Positions 1-6,450 are shown, counted from the first letter of the stretch. The stretch is 16,422 bases of DNA from JAICTV01 sp035634055 (GCA_035634055.1 DASQDR010000276.1:1-16422), one strand, 5' to 3'. A program made the numbers and translations. The notes: generated from the letters alone by a model not told the origin.

Positions 1-13
1 TCCGTCTCCCGGC

Positions 14-19
14 TAAGAT
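14..19 (+). promoter_or_regulatory. possible -10 element before ilvA
   Basis: TAAGAT matches TATAAT at four of six positions and ends 6 bp before the ATG at 26. If real, transcription would begin at or next to the start codon, giving a leaderless or almost leaderless message. This fits the absence of a Shine-Dalgarno sequence. The -35 region lies outside the window, so this is only suggestive. Confidence 0.25.
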
Positions 20-25
20 GTCCCC

Positions 26-1276
26 ATGCCCGCGAACGGACCTGCCGTGGCCGCCGCGCCGTTGTCGCTCCCCGTTTCCATTGACGACATCCGCGCCGCG
101 CGCGAGCGGATCCGGGATGTCATCTACCACTCGCCGTGCCCGTACTCGCTGACGCTCAGCCGGTTGTGCGGGTGCGACGTTTACTGCAAGTTCGAGCACC
201 TCCAGATGACCGGCTCGTTCAAGGAGCGCGGGGCACGAAACAAGCTGCTGCAACTGGGCGACGCCGAGAAGCGACGCGGCGTGATCGCCGCGTCGGCGGG
301 GAACCACGCGCTGGCGCTGGCGTACCACGGGCGCGAGCTGGGCGTCCCGGTCACGGTCGTCATGCCACGGTGGGCCCCGCTGGTGAAGGTGGCCAACTGC
401 CGGTCGTTCGGCGCGGAAATCATTTTCTGCGGCGAGTCGTACGACGAGGCGCGGGCGCGGGCCAGGGAACTGTCGCAGGAGCGCGCCGTGCCGTACATCC
501 CCGGCTTCGACGACGCCGCCATTATCGCCGGCGCCGGCACCGTCGCTCTGGAAGTCCTGGAGGACGTGCCGGACGTCGACGTGATCATCGTCCCCGTCGG
601 CGGCGGGGGGTTGATCGCGGGCGTCGGGGCGGCCGTGAAGTCGCTGCGGCCGGAGGTGCGCATCGTCGGCGTCGAGGCGCAGCGCGCGCCGACGGTCGAT
701 GCCTCCCTGAAGGCCGGCCGCGTCACGCGCATCGCTACCCGGCCGACGCTCGCCGACGGGCTCGCGGTCGCGGAGGTCGGAAAGCTCTGCTTCGACATCA
801 TCCGCGCCACGGTCGACCAGCTCCTGCTCGTGGACGAGGCGCAGATCGCCCGGGCGGTATTGCGGCTGCTGGAACTGGAGAAAACGGTGGTCGAGGGCGG
901 CGGGGCCGTGCCGCTGGCGGCGGCGATGGACCCGGCGGTGGACCTGGCGGGCAAGAAGGTCGTGCTGCTGCTGTCCGGCGGGAACATCGACGTGTCGGTG
1001 ATCGGCAAGATCATCGAGCGCGGGCTGGCCGCCGACGGGCGCATCTGCCGGATCATCGCGCGCATGAGCGACCGCCCGGGATCGCTGGCGCGGCTGACGT
1101 CGGTGCTGGCGTCGGCCGGCGCGAGCGTCGACGATGTCCGCCACGACCGCCAGTTCGGCCCCGCGGACATCGGCATCGTCGCCATCTCCTGCGTCCTCGA
1201 GACGCGCGACGCGCAGCACATCAGTGAGATCGGCGACGCGCTAACCAAGGCGGGGATCGACCACGAAATGAGGTGA
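26..1276 (+). CDS. ilvA: threonine ammonia-lyase (threonine deaminase), medium form with ACT domain
   Basis: A PLP enzyme of the tryptophan-synthase-beta fold that turns L-threonine into 2-oxobutanoate and ammonia, the first step towards isoleucine. The PLP lysine is K66 in the motif GSFKERGARNKL, and the phosphate-binding glycine loop PVGGGGLIAG lies near residues 189-198. Residues 339 to about 414 form one ACT domain (IARMSDRPGSLARL), the usual site of allosteric amino-acid control. At 416 residues it matches the single-ACT 'medium' form rather than the short catabolic TdcB (about 330) or the two-ACT E. coli IlvA (about 514). The ATG at 26 gives a normal N-terminus for the family, although no Shine-Dalgarno sequence precedes it. 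The following gene, gmhA, is 404 bp away beyond a repeat array, so the two are probably separate units. Serine dehydratase or racemase activity is possible within the fold but less likely given the ACT domain. Confidence 0.93.
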   Translation: MPANGPAVAAAPLSLPVSIDDIRAARERIRDVIYHSPCPYSLTLSRLCGCDVYCKFEHLQMTGSFKERGARNKLLQLGDAEKRRGVIAASAGNHALALAYHGRELGVPVTVVMPRWAPLVKVANCRSFGAEIIFCGESYDEARARARELSQERAVPYIPGFDDAAIIAGAGTVALEVLEDVPDVDVIIVPVGGGGLIAGVGAAVKSLRPEVRIVGVEAQRAPTVDASLKAGRVTRIATRPTLADGLAVAEVGKLCFDIIRATVDQLLLVDEAQIARAVLRLLELEKTVVEGGGAVPLAAAMDPAVDLAGKKVVLLLSGGNIDVSVIGKIIERGLAADGRICRIIARMSDRPGSLARLTSVLASAGASVDDVRHDRQFGPADIGIVAISCVLETRDAQHISEIGDALTKAGIDHEMR

Positions 1277-1302
1277 CGCCAGCGGAGCGTAAGCCGTGAC
1301 GA

Positions 1303-1586
1303 AGCGGCTGGCCGCCGCGGCTGCATGGGCGGGGCGCGCAAGCCACGTATGGGGCGCCGCCATTCCTCCCGTGGCTCGGGCGCCTCGCCCGAGCGTATGC
1401 CGCGGCAGCGAAAGGGCGCGGCGAGCGGCTGACCGCCGCGGGTGCATGGGCGGGGCGCCCATGCCACAGGTGGGGCGACTTTCTTCCCGTGGCTTGGGCG
1501 CCTCGCCCAAGCGTTTGCCGCGGTAGCGGAGGGGAGGGAAACAGCGGCTGGCCGCCGCGAGTGCATGGGCGGGGCGCCCATGCCAC
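1303..1586. repeat. tandem array of ~120-bp units containing two types of REP-like hairpin
   Basis: This array fills most of the 404-bp gap between ilvA and gmhA; no gene is credible in the gap. A 44-bp element starting AGCGGCT occurs at 1303-1346, 1424-1467 and 1543-1586. Copies two and three contain the perfect hairpin CATGGGCG-GGG-CGCCCATG; copy one is degenerate on its right arm. Between them, a second 48-bp element occurs at 1363-1410 and 1481-1528, with a perfect 9-bp hairpin GCTCGGGCG-CCT-CGCCCGAGC. In the second copy both arms change together (GCTTGGGCG / CGCCCAAGC), a compensatory change. Start-to-start distances are 121, 119 and 118 bp, so this is about two and a half tandem units. 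Open reading frames here give repeated GMGAPPMHPRR-like peptides and are artefacts of the repeat. It resembles REP/BIME-type intergenic elements. Confidence 0.85.
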
Positions 1587-1662
1587 TCTTTGGGTGGTGC
1601 GGCGCGGCACGGCGCAAGTCCACCGGCAAGTCCAACCGGCGGAAAATGCGGCGCGCTCGCGT

Positions 1663-1668
1663 TAGACT
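1663..1668 (+). promoter_or_regulatory. possible -10 element before gmhA
   Basis: TAGACT (in GTTAGACTCGG) lies 12 bp before the ATG at 1681, placing a transcription start about 6 nt before the start codon. No Shine-Dalgarno sequence is visible in the leader, which fits a near-leaderless message. TAAACT at 12063 before another gene is similar. No convincing -35 box can be seen. Confidence 0.3.
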
Positions 1669-1680
1669 CGGTCGCGCAAC

Positions 1681-2244
1681 ATGAAACGCCTGCTGAACAA
1701 CGCCGTGAGCGAACTGGCCGAGATGATCCCCAGGCTCGCCGAGCTCGAGCCGCAACTTCAGCGGCTGGGCCAAGCGATGGCCGACGCGTGGCAGAGCAAG
1801 GGAAAGGTCCTGGTGGCGGGAAACGGCGGGTCGGCTTCCGACGCGATGCACTTGGCCGAGGAGCTCGTCGCGCGCTTCGAGAAGGACCGGCGGGCGCTGC
1901 CGGCGATGGCGCTGTGCGACCCGACCGTGATCACCTGCGCCGGCAACGATTTCGGCTTCGAGACGATCTTCTCGCGCCAGGTGGAGGCCTTCGGCAACGC
2001 CGGCGACGTGCTGGTCGTCTTCAGCACCAGCGGCAACAGCCCCAACATCGTCCGCGCCGTGGAGGCGGCCAAGCGGCAGGGCCTCGTCACCGCCGCCTTC
2101 CTCGGCCGAGACGGCGGGCAGCTTCGCGCCGCCTGCGACATCGAACTGATCGTCCCCGCGCAGAAATCGCACCGCATCCAGGAGGGGCACAAGGTGCTGT
2201 ATCACACGTTGTGCGAATGGGTGGATGAGCGGATGAGTGAGTGA
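1681..2244 (+). CDS. gmhA: D-sedoheptulose-7-phosphate isomerase (SIS domain)
   Basis: Converts sedoheptulose 7-phosphate to D-glycero-D-manno-heptose 7-phosphate, the first step in making ADP-/GDP-heptose for cell-surface glycans; cytoplasmic. The whole 187-residue protein is one SIS domain of usual GmhA length. GNGGSASD (47-54) and FSTSGNSPN (about 118-126) bind sugar phosphate. Aligned by eye to E. coli GmhA, the four zinc ligands are all present: H57 and E61 (DAMHLAEEL), Q167 and H175 (RIQEGHKVLYH). This separates it from DiaA-like SIS proteins without catalytic residues. No other heptose gene is in the window, so the later steps must be encoded elsewhere. The last codons (WVDERMSE) are read from an 8-bp-period repeat that continues into the spacer. 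It converges with a lipoprotein gene 68 bp away. Confidence 0.9.
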   Translation: MKRLLNNAVSELAEMIPRLAELEPQLQRLGQAMADAWQSKGKVLVAGNGGSASDAMHLAEELVARFEKDRRALPAMALCDPTVITCAGNDFGFETIFSRQVEAFGNAGDVLVVFSTSGNSPNIVRAVEAAKRQGLVTAAFLGRDGGQLRAACDIELIVPAQKSHRIQEGHKVLYHTLCEWVDERMSE

Positions 2245-2319
2245 ACGGGTGTAGGGGTGAACAAGCGAAGCCCGTTTCCTGCTCGCCCACACCTCTTCAC
2301 CCATTCGCCCTCTCACCTC
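2222..2319. repeat. inverted octanucleotide-period repeats at convergent gene ends (possible terminator)
   Basis: Six 8-bp units of consensus NGGRTGAR run from 2222 to 2269, covering the last codons of gmhA. Five units of the inverse pattern (TTCACCCN) run from 2280 to 2319, covering the last codons of the minus-strand lipoprotein gene. GGGTGTAGGGGTG (2247-2259) can pair with CACCTCTTCACCC (2290-2302) with one mismatch and one wobble around a 30-nt loop. A transcript from either side would therefore fold here. There is no T-run, so an intrinsic terminator role is only an inference. Confidence 0.6.
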
Positions 2320-2981
2320 ATCGGATCGGGCGCCATGTCATCCGGCTTCCACTTGTGGAACAGGCGGTCGATCTGGACGGCCAGGCTGCGGTACATGCGT
2401 TGGCGGACGTCCATCGGGTCGGTGCCGCCCTGCGTGCCCAGCGAGGTGCCGGCCGAGACGGCGTGGCCGTCGGAGACGTCGGTCGGCCAGAGCGTGTCGC
2501 CGGTGGCGGCGTCGATCAGCTTCACCACCGCGTGGGCCTGCCCCTGGAGGGCGTCGCCGCCTTGCAGGGGGATAACGTCGCTGCGCTGGAGCTGGACGTA
2601 GAGGATCTGCTCGGCGCCGACCGCGCGCCCGACGGCGGTGATGGACATCCTGGAATAGTCCCCCGGCCGGGCGTCCTGGAGCTCGCGCAGCTTTTCCGGC
2701 GGGACCAGCGGCGCGACCTTGTTGGCGGTCAGCTCTTCCGCCAGGTACGCCGCCAGCAGCTCCGAGTGCGCCTGCGCCGACGAGGCGTTGCGGAAGTTCT
2801 CCACCAACACCAGCATCGCCGCCTGCCGAGGCGTGAACTTCGCCTCCACCGGCGGCGGCCCCGCCACCTTGTAAGCCAGCACGCCAGCAGCGGCGCAACC
2901 GGAGAGGGGGAGGAGGGTCAGGAGAAGGATGAACGATGAAGGATGAAGGATGAAAGCCGCGCGCGGCAGCCGAGGGAACAT
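2313..2981 (-). CDS. putative lipoprotein, paralogue of the neighbouring lipoprotein (CsgG/LpoB-like fold suspected)
   Basis: Secreted lipoprotein of unknown function. From the ATG at 2981 it has 222 residues: basic start, hydrophobic stretch at about 10-26 and canonical lipobox LSGC with lipidated C29. I chose this start because AGGAG lies 7 nt upstream. An in-frame ATG at 2999, six codons earlier, lies inside a heptamer repeat and has no clear ribosome site. The mature part aligns by eye with the next gene's product: GC..x..AY near the lipid anchor, VGRAVGAEQILYVQL against IAPRLGVSRLIYVEL, then AHAVVKLIDAATGD against ANATIRVLEIDGG. Such a mix of predicted strands with an 'ILYV' core recalls small periplasmic CsgG/LpoB-like domains, but I cannot verify this. 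It is the last gene of a three-gene minus-strand set with DUF2752. Part of the signal peptide (FILHPSSFIL) is encoded by repeat DNA. Confidence 0.75.
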   Translation of the reverse strand: MFPRLPRAAFILHPSSFILLLTLLPLSGCAAAGVLAYKVAGPPPVEAKFTPRQAAMLVLVENFRNASSAQAHSELLAAYLAEELTANKVAPLVPPEKLRELQDARPGDYSRMSITAVGRAVGAEQILYVQLQRSDVIPLQGGDALQGQAHAVVKLIDAATGDTLWPTDVSDGHAVSAGTSLGTQGGTDPMDVRQRMYRSLAVQIDRLFHKWKPDDMAPDPMR

Positions 2982-3025
2982 CGCCTGTCTCCTATTCATC
3001 CTTCATCCTTCCGCCTTCATCCTTC
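2924..3025. repeat. inverted heptamer repeats (GAAGGAT)n flanking and overlapping a start region
   Basis: Plus-strand GAAGGAT units run from 2924 to 2954 (four units plus GAA), inside the signal-peptide codons of the lipoprotein gene. Four inverse units (ATCCTTC) run from 2998 to 3025 in the spacer. The inner 17 bp, 2938-2954 and 2995-3011, are perfect reverse complements separated by 40 bp. The Shine-Dalgarno sequence and the ATG at 2981 lie in the loop of the hairpin that the lipoprotein mRNA could form. Confidence 0.8.
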
Positions 3026-3032
3026 GGTCCGC

Positions 3033-3734
3033 TCACTCTTCCGCCTGGTACGGCACGAACTGGTGCGTGACCTCGGTGGCGAAGGCGTCGATGATGCCCG
3101 CGTAGATGCGCTGGTCGCCGGCGCCGGGGATCCCTTCCTTCGGCGCCTTCTGCGGGAAGGCGGCGCGCACGTTGTTCTGCTCGAAGCCTACCTTGGCCAC
3201 GCCCCCGTCGATCTCCAGCACGCGGATGGTCGCGTTGGCCGTGCCGCGGAAGAGGTCTACGGACATATCCGAGCGCGTGGCGAAATCTTCCAGCTCCACG
3301 TAGATCAGCCGCGACACCCCCAGCCGTGGGGCGATCTCGGTGATCGGGCGGGCGTCGATCTCCGGGTGGTCCTTCTGGTAGCGCACGATCGACGCCGCCT
3401 GCACCGGGAAGGTCGTCCCCTTGAGCACCTTGGGCGGGTCCTTCTTCGTCGCCTCGTTGGACAGCTTCTTCTGGATGGCGTTGGCCAAATCGAGCTGGAC
3501 GGTCGGCCAGTCGATGCGGATGCCGCGGTCGGCCCAGACCATCACGCCCACCGTCTGCCCGGTCATCTCCGAGTACTTCGGCTGCACGTCCGGCCGGGGC
3601 ATCGCGTACGCTGCGAAGCCGAGCAGCGTGCAGCCGGAGGAGGAAAGGCTCAAGGCTGAAGACAGGAGGACGAAGCAGAGACCGCGGATCGATCGACCGA
3701 TGAGGCTATCCATGAGGAGCGGCATTCTATTCAT
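3033..3734 (-). CDS. putative lipoprotein, paralogue of the neighbouring lipoprotein
   Basis: 233-residue exported protein of unknown function. The N-terminus has basic residues (R14, R17), a hydrophobic core (GLCFVLLSSALSLSSSGC) and C35 as the likely lipidated cysteine; the -3 position is serine rather than leucine, so the lipobox is slightly unusual. ATGs at 3734 and 3725 are both possible starts; GGAGG and GAGGG lie upstream. The mature protein has predicted alternating strands and helices, with LGVSRLIYVELEDF (about 145-158) and TANATIRVLEIDGG (about 170-183) matching the paralogue downstream. It lies between DUF2752 (30 bp upstream) and the paralogue (33 bp downstream), so one transcript is likely. 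The nearly identical spacers upstream of both lipoprotein genes point to a tandem duplication. The role is unknown; an envelope-assembly accessory function is a guess. Confidence 0.75.
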   Translation of the reverse strand: MNRMPLLMDSLIGRSIRGLCFVLLSSALSLSSSGCTLLGFAAYAMPRPDVQPKYSEMTGQTVGVMVWADRGIRIDWPTVQLDLANAIQKKLSNEATKKDPPKVLKGTTFPVQAASIVRYQKDHPEIDARPITEIAPRLGVSRLIYVELEDFATRSDMSVDLFRGTANATIRVLEIDGGVAKVGFEQNNVRAAFPQKAPKEGIPGAGDQRIYAGIIDAFATEVTHQFVPYQAEE

Positions 3735-3763
3735 CCCTCACCCTTCCTCCTTCATCCTTCGGT
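3733..3763. repeat. heptamer repeat in the DUF2752-lipoprotein spacer
   Basis: Four 7-bp units (ATCCCTC, ACCCTTC, CTCCTTC, ATCCTTC) followed by GGT. The array at 2998-3028 has the same order and the same GGT end, with 28 of 31 positions identical. Both are preceded by CTATTC, and both begin 2-4 bp after the stop codon of the upstream gene. Confidence 0.75.
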
Positions 3764-3764
3764 T

Positions 3765-4265
3765 TCACCGCCACCCATCGATCCCCCGCAGGTGGATGAA
3801 AATCTTCCACCCCCAGGCGGCGATGCCCAGGCCCACCAGCGCGCAGACCAGCATTACCATCGGCACCTGTTGCAGCAGCCGCTGGATCGGCCGGCCAGTC
3901 ACCGCGATATAGATGCCGGCCCAGAAGCAGGTGCCGGTGATCAGCGCCAGCACGAACCCCATCGGCTGGACGTACAGGCTGGCCAGCCAGTTCCCGCGGA
4001 CGAACCACGCGAAGCTGGTGGTCATTCCGCAGGTGGGGCAGGGGAGGTTGGAGGTGACCAGGAACTGGCACGGCGGGAAGCCCATCTGCCGGTGCGTCGC
4101 CATCCCGCCCGCGCTGGGCGCGAGCGTGACGCCGACGATCAGCACCGCCAGCGCCGCCCCGGCAACCGCCAGCGCCAGCAACCGCCCCGGCCAGGGGACC
4201 ACCGGGCGCTGCACCGGCGGCGTGTAGATGATGGGCACGATCTGCGTCGGCTGCACGTTTGGCAC
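3765..4265 (-). CDS. DUF2752 family membrane protein
   Basis: 166-residue inner-membrane protein of unknown function. It has the family signature: a cysteine before the core (C66) and LPCPTCGMTTSF with C76 and C79, followed by a polar G-N-W and a hydrophobic segment containing QPMGF (family NP.GF). Three membrane segments are visible at about 28-50, 94-123 and 132-156. The cysteine motif suggests metal or redox chemistry at the membrane surface, but no function is established that I know of. The start is GTG at 4265, supported by GGAG 8 nt upstream; the proline-rich N-terminus (IVPIIYTPPVQRPVVPWP) is typical of cytoplasmic tails in this family. It is the first gene of the minus-strand set with the two lipoproteins, suggesting a shared envelope role. 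Confidence 0.8.
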   Translation of the reverse strand: MPNVQPTQIVPIIYTPPVQRPVVPWPGRLLALAVAGAALAVLIVGVTLAPSAGGMATHRQMGFPPCQFLVTSNLPCPTCGMTTSFAWFVRGNWLASLYVQPMGFVLALITGTCFWAGIYIAVTGRPIQRLLQQVPMVMLVCALVGLGIAAWGWKIFIHLRGIDGWR

Positions 4266-4489
4266 TGTATCTGCTCCGGTGGCTCGGACAAGCGGGTCGC
4301 TGCACGGAAAGAATGCAAGCGGCGGCGGGGCTCAGGAAGTTGAGAAGCTCCGCAACGCCGGGAGCGCAATCGCGTAATGGCGTTTTCGCCGGGCTTTTCA
4401 CCCGGCGGCGTTGAAGTTTCCGTCGCGCCGAGGCGCGCGGGGCGATGCGTGAAGTTTAGGCAAATGCGCTGGCCCTGTTGCGGGGGATG

Positions 4490-4518
4490 TTGACAACGTA
4501 CTTCGGGAAAAGTACACG
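4490..4518 (+). promoter_or_regulatory. possible promoter with overlapping inverted repeat
   Basis: TTGACA (4490-4495) is a perfect -35 consensus. At a 17-bp spacing lies TACACG (4513-4518), a poor -10. GTACTT (4498-4503) and AAGTAC (4510-4515) form an inverted repeat across the spacer and into the -10, where a regulator could bind. The promoter points to the + strand, towards the possible small RNA and the GT4 gene. Confidence 0.25.
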
Positions 4519-4524
4519 AGTGCT

Positions 4525-4609
4525 TTATTCCTGCGATGGGCGCGACGGCCGCGCGTGACCCCGGTAATCGAGGTGACTGACGCCGTCCGCGCCCGCGGGT
4601 CGGTTTTTT
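4525..4609 (+). ncRNA. candidate small RNA ending at an intrinsic-terminator-like hairpin
   Basis: The 3' end is the better-supported part: CCG-T-CCGC-GCCC-GCGG-GT-CGG (4583-4603) folds into a seven-pair stem with a small internal loop and is followed at once by six T (4604-4609). There is no + strand gene in the preceding 2.3 kb for this to terminate, so a short independent transcript from the TTGACA promoter at 4490 would explain it. The start is placed about 7 nt after the -10. I recognise no RNA family, and the weak -10 makes this tentative. Confidence 0.22.
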
Positions 4610-4945
4610 GTTCTGGTGGTGGGATCGGCAGCGATGCCGGTCGCGCGCCGCCGCACCCGTCTTTGCGTCCCCTCGGGCAACAGCACGTTCGCGCCGTTGG
4701 TTCAAGCGCCCCATGCCGGTTCCCCGAGGCCAGCCGCTCATCGGCGGACGGGTCAGCCGGCGGCACGAGCGGGGCGACCGCTTGCAACGCGGCACGTTTC
4801 GCGCCAACGGCCCCGGCACTTGAGCGGGCGCACGGGCGCGTGGAAAGTTCGTGTTCGGGCAGACGGCCCGGTCCACGCGCGCCGCGTTCGGCGCACGGCG
4901 GCGCCGGGTCACAGGAACGGCGGAAGTACCTCGCGACGGCGGACT

Positions 4946-4992
4946 CGCGGAAACGGACCCGCGGGAACAGACTCGCGGGAACAGACACGCGG
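4946..4992 (+). repeat. 14-bp tandem repeat
   Basis: CGCGGAAACGGACC, CGCGGGAACAGACT and CGCGGGAACAGACA follow one another (4946-4959, 4960-4973, 4974-4987), ending with CGCGG. The array stops 20 bp before the GT4 start codon at 5013. Its period is not a multiple of three, which supports this being untranslated leader rather than an N-terminal extension. Confidence 0.7.
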
Positions 4993-5012
4993 TTGGACAG
5001 GCGGTTGGGCTT

Positions 5013-6392
5013 ATGCGCGTCTTCATGCTCGGGTGGGAATTTCCTCCGTTCATCTCCGGCGGCCTGGGCACGGCGTGCTACGGGCTGACCAAGGCGATGA
5101 GCTCCATCGGCACGGACATCCTCTTCGTCCTGCCGCGCCCGGTCTCCACCCCCTTCTCCACGCACCTGAAGCTGGTCAGCCCGCGCCCGGGCTCCCCGCT
5201 GGCGGTGCCGACGACCGAGTTCCGCCTCGATGAGTTCGAGCGCGTGACCTTCCGCACGATCAACGCCGCCCTGGGCGACCCGTACGAGTCCGCCGACGAC
5301 TACGAGCGCCGACTGCCCGGCGAGGCCGCCGAAGCCGCCGCCGCCGAGGCTGAAGCGGGCGCTGTCGCCGCCGGCGGCGGCGGCAAGACCTACGTCGCCG
5401 CCGCACCGGGCCAGCCCACCCCCGCCGCTGGCGTCGGCGCCAACCGAGCCGACCACTACGGCGGCGACCTGCTCAACGAGGTCCAGCGCTACGCCGCACT
5501 CGCCTCGGAGGTCGCGCGCAACGAGAGCTTCGACGTCGTCCACGCCCACGACTGGATGACCTTCCCCGCCGGCATGGCCGTCGCCGCCATCAAGGGCGTC
5601 CCCCTGGTCGTCCACGTCCACTCCACGGAGTTCGACCGCTCCGGCGTCCACGTCGACACCCGCATCTACGACATCGAGCGCCGCGGCATGCACGCCGCCA
5701 TGAAGGTCATCGCCGTCAGCTACTGGACCAAGAACCTCGTCACCCACCACTACGGCGTCGATCCCGGGAAGGTCGAGGTCGTCTACAACGCCATCGAGCC
5801 CAACGGCAACGGCTTCGACGAGGAGAAATACAAGATCCACACCGACGAGAAGATCGTCCTGTTCCTCGGGCGCATCACCATGCAGAAGGGCCCGGAATAC
5901 TTCCTCGCCGCCGCCAAGAAAGTGCTGGAAGTGATGGACAACGTGAAGTTCGTCATGGCCGGCTCGGGCGACATGATCCGCCGCACCATTGAGATGGCGG
6001 CGCAGATGGGCATCGGCCACAAGGTGCTCTTCACCGGCTTCCTGCGCGGCGGCGACGTGGAGAAGGTCTTCAAGATGGACGACCTCTACGTCATGCCCAG
6101 CGTCAGCGAGCCGTTCGGCATCGCGCCGCTGGTAGCGTTGAGCCACGACGTGCCGGTGATCATCTCCAAGCAGTCCGGCGTCAGCGAGGTCCTCACCCAC
6201 GCGCTGAAGGTCGACTTCTGGGACATCAACGAGATGGCCAACAAGATCGTCGCCGTCCTGAAGCACCCGCCGCTGGCCAGCACCCTGCGCCAGCACGGCA
6301 ACTTCGAGGTCAGCCGCATGAGCTGGACCGACGCCGCCCGCGCCTGCGTCGACGTCTACGACCAGGCCGTCGGTGCGATGAACGGGCGGTAA
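5013..6392 (+). CDS. glycosyltransferase, GT-B fold (GT4, with GT5/starch-synthase-like N-domain)
   Basis: Likely transfers a sugar from a nucleotide-sugar donor to a cytoplasmic or lipid-linked acceptor. In the 459-residue protein the N-terminal domain opens with WEFPPFISGGLGTA (8-21), the glycine-rich loop of glycogen-synthase-like enzymes, and later HAHDWMTFPAG (about 174-184). The C-terminal domain has GRITMQKGPEYF (about 286-297), FVMAGSGDM and the GT4 E-x7-E region SEPFGIAPLVAL (about 364-375). Residues about 100-150 are an Ala/Glu/Gly-rich insertion of low complexity, probably a flexible loop between blocks of the N-domain. The ATG at 5013 places MRVFMLGWEFPP at the N-terminus as in homologues; the frame stays open upstream but gives unrelated Arg-rich sequence. 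Donor and acceptor cannot be told. A polysaccharide or lipopolysaccharide role is inferred from the other glycan genes nearby; true glycogen synthase is less likely. Confidence 0.85.
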   Translation: MRVFMLGWEFPPFISGGLGTACYGLTKAMSSIGTDILFVLPRPVSTPFSTHLKLVSPRPGSPLAVPTTEFRLDEFERVTFRTINAALGDPYESADDYERRLPGEAAEAAAAEAEAGAVAAGGGGKTYVAAAPGQPTPAAGVGANRADHYGGDLLNEVQRYAALASEVARNESFDVVHAHDWMTFPAGMAVAAIKGVPLVVHVHSTEFDRSGVHVDTRIYDIERRGMHAAMKVIAVSYWTKNLVTHHYGVDPGKVEVVYNAIEPNGNGFDEEKYKIHTDEKIVLFLGRITMQKGPEYFLAAAKKVLEVMDNVKFVMAGSGDMIRRTIEMAAQMGIGHKVLFTGFLRGGDVEKVFKMDDLYVMPSVSEPFGIAPLVALSHDVPVIISKQSGVSEVLTHALKVDFWDINEMANKIVAVLKHPPLASTLRQHGNFEVSRMSWTDAARACVDVYDQAVGAMNGR

Positions 6393-6426
6393 GCCGCAAC
6401 TGGCGAAGCGGTACTACCCACGCCGA

Positions 6427-6450
6427 TGCGTGCGCTTCGAGCGCGACGCA
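6427..6450. terminator. stem-loop between convergent genes
   Basis: TGCGTGCGCT (6427-6436), loop TCG and AGCGCGACGCA (6440-6450) form a ten-pair stem with one bulged G. It lies in the 91-bp gap where the GT4 gene and the minus-strand pair converge. The position fits a bidirectional terminator, but neither side has a U-tract. Confidence 0.4.

Larger units (their letters stand above)
4266..5012. other. 747-bp non-coding spacer
   Basis: The gap between the divergent DUF2752 and GT4 genes. Reading frames across it give Arg/Ser/Ala/Pro-rich peptides without any family pattern, so I call none. It holds a hairpin with a CTTTTCA loop at 4387-4407 (7-bp stem CGCCGGG/CCCGGCG), a possible small RNA at about 4525-4609, a long-range 8-bp inverted pair (GCCGTTGG at 4693-4700, CCAACGGC at 4804-4811), and a 14-bp tandem repeat at 4946-4992. 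The leaders of both flanking genes must lie here. Confidence 0.6.

Noticed and set aside
1303..1586. CRISPR array
   Set aside because: The repeated units are about 120 bp in tandem with two alternating elements and similar 'spacers'; no cas genes are near.
181..2316. 711-codon open frame on the minus strand opposite ilvA and gmhA
   Set aside because: Its sequence is antisense to two clear enzymes and crosses the repeat array; it shows only Arg/Pro/Ser/Ala-rich sequence with repeat-derived WAPRPC-type peptides.
2997..2999. ATG at 2999 as start of the downstream lipoprotein
   Set aside because: It lies inside a heptamer repeat without a well-placed ribosome site; the ATG at 2981 has AGGAG 7 nt upstream. 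It remains possible.
4139..5071. 310-codon minus-strand frame covering the spacer before DUF2752
   Set aside because: Crosses the 14-bp tandem repeat and the candidate small RNA and ends inside DUF2752 in another frame; composition is Arg/Pro/Ser-rich without hydrophobic core.
4398..6296. 632-codon open frame on the minus strand opposite the GT4 gene
   Set aside because: Antisense to a well-supported glycosyltransferase; valine/aspartate/histidine-rich composition typical of GC-rich shadow frames and no domain pattern.
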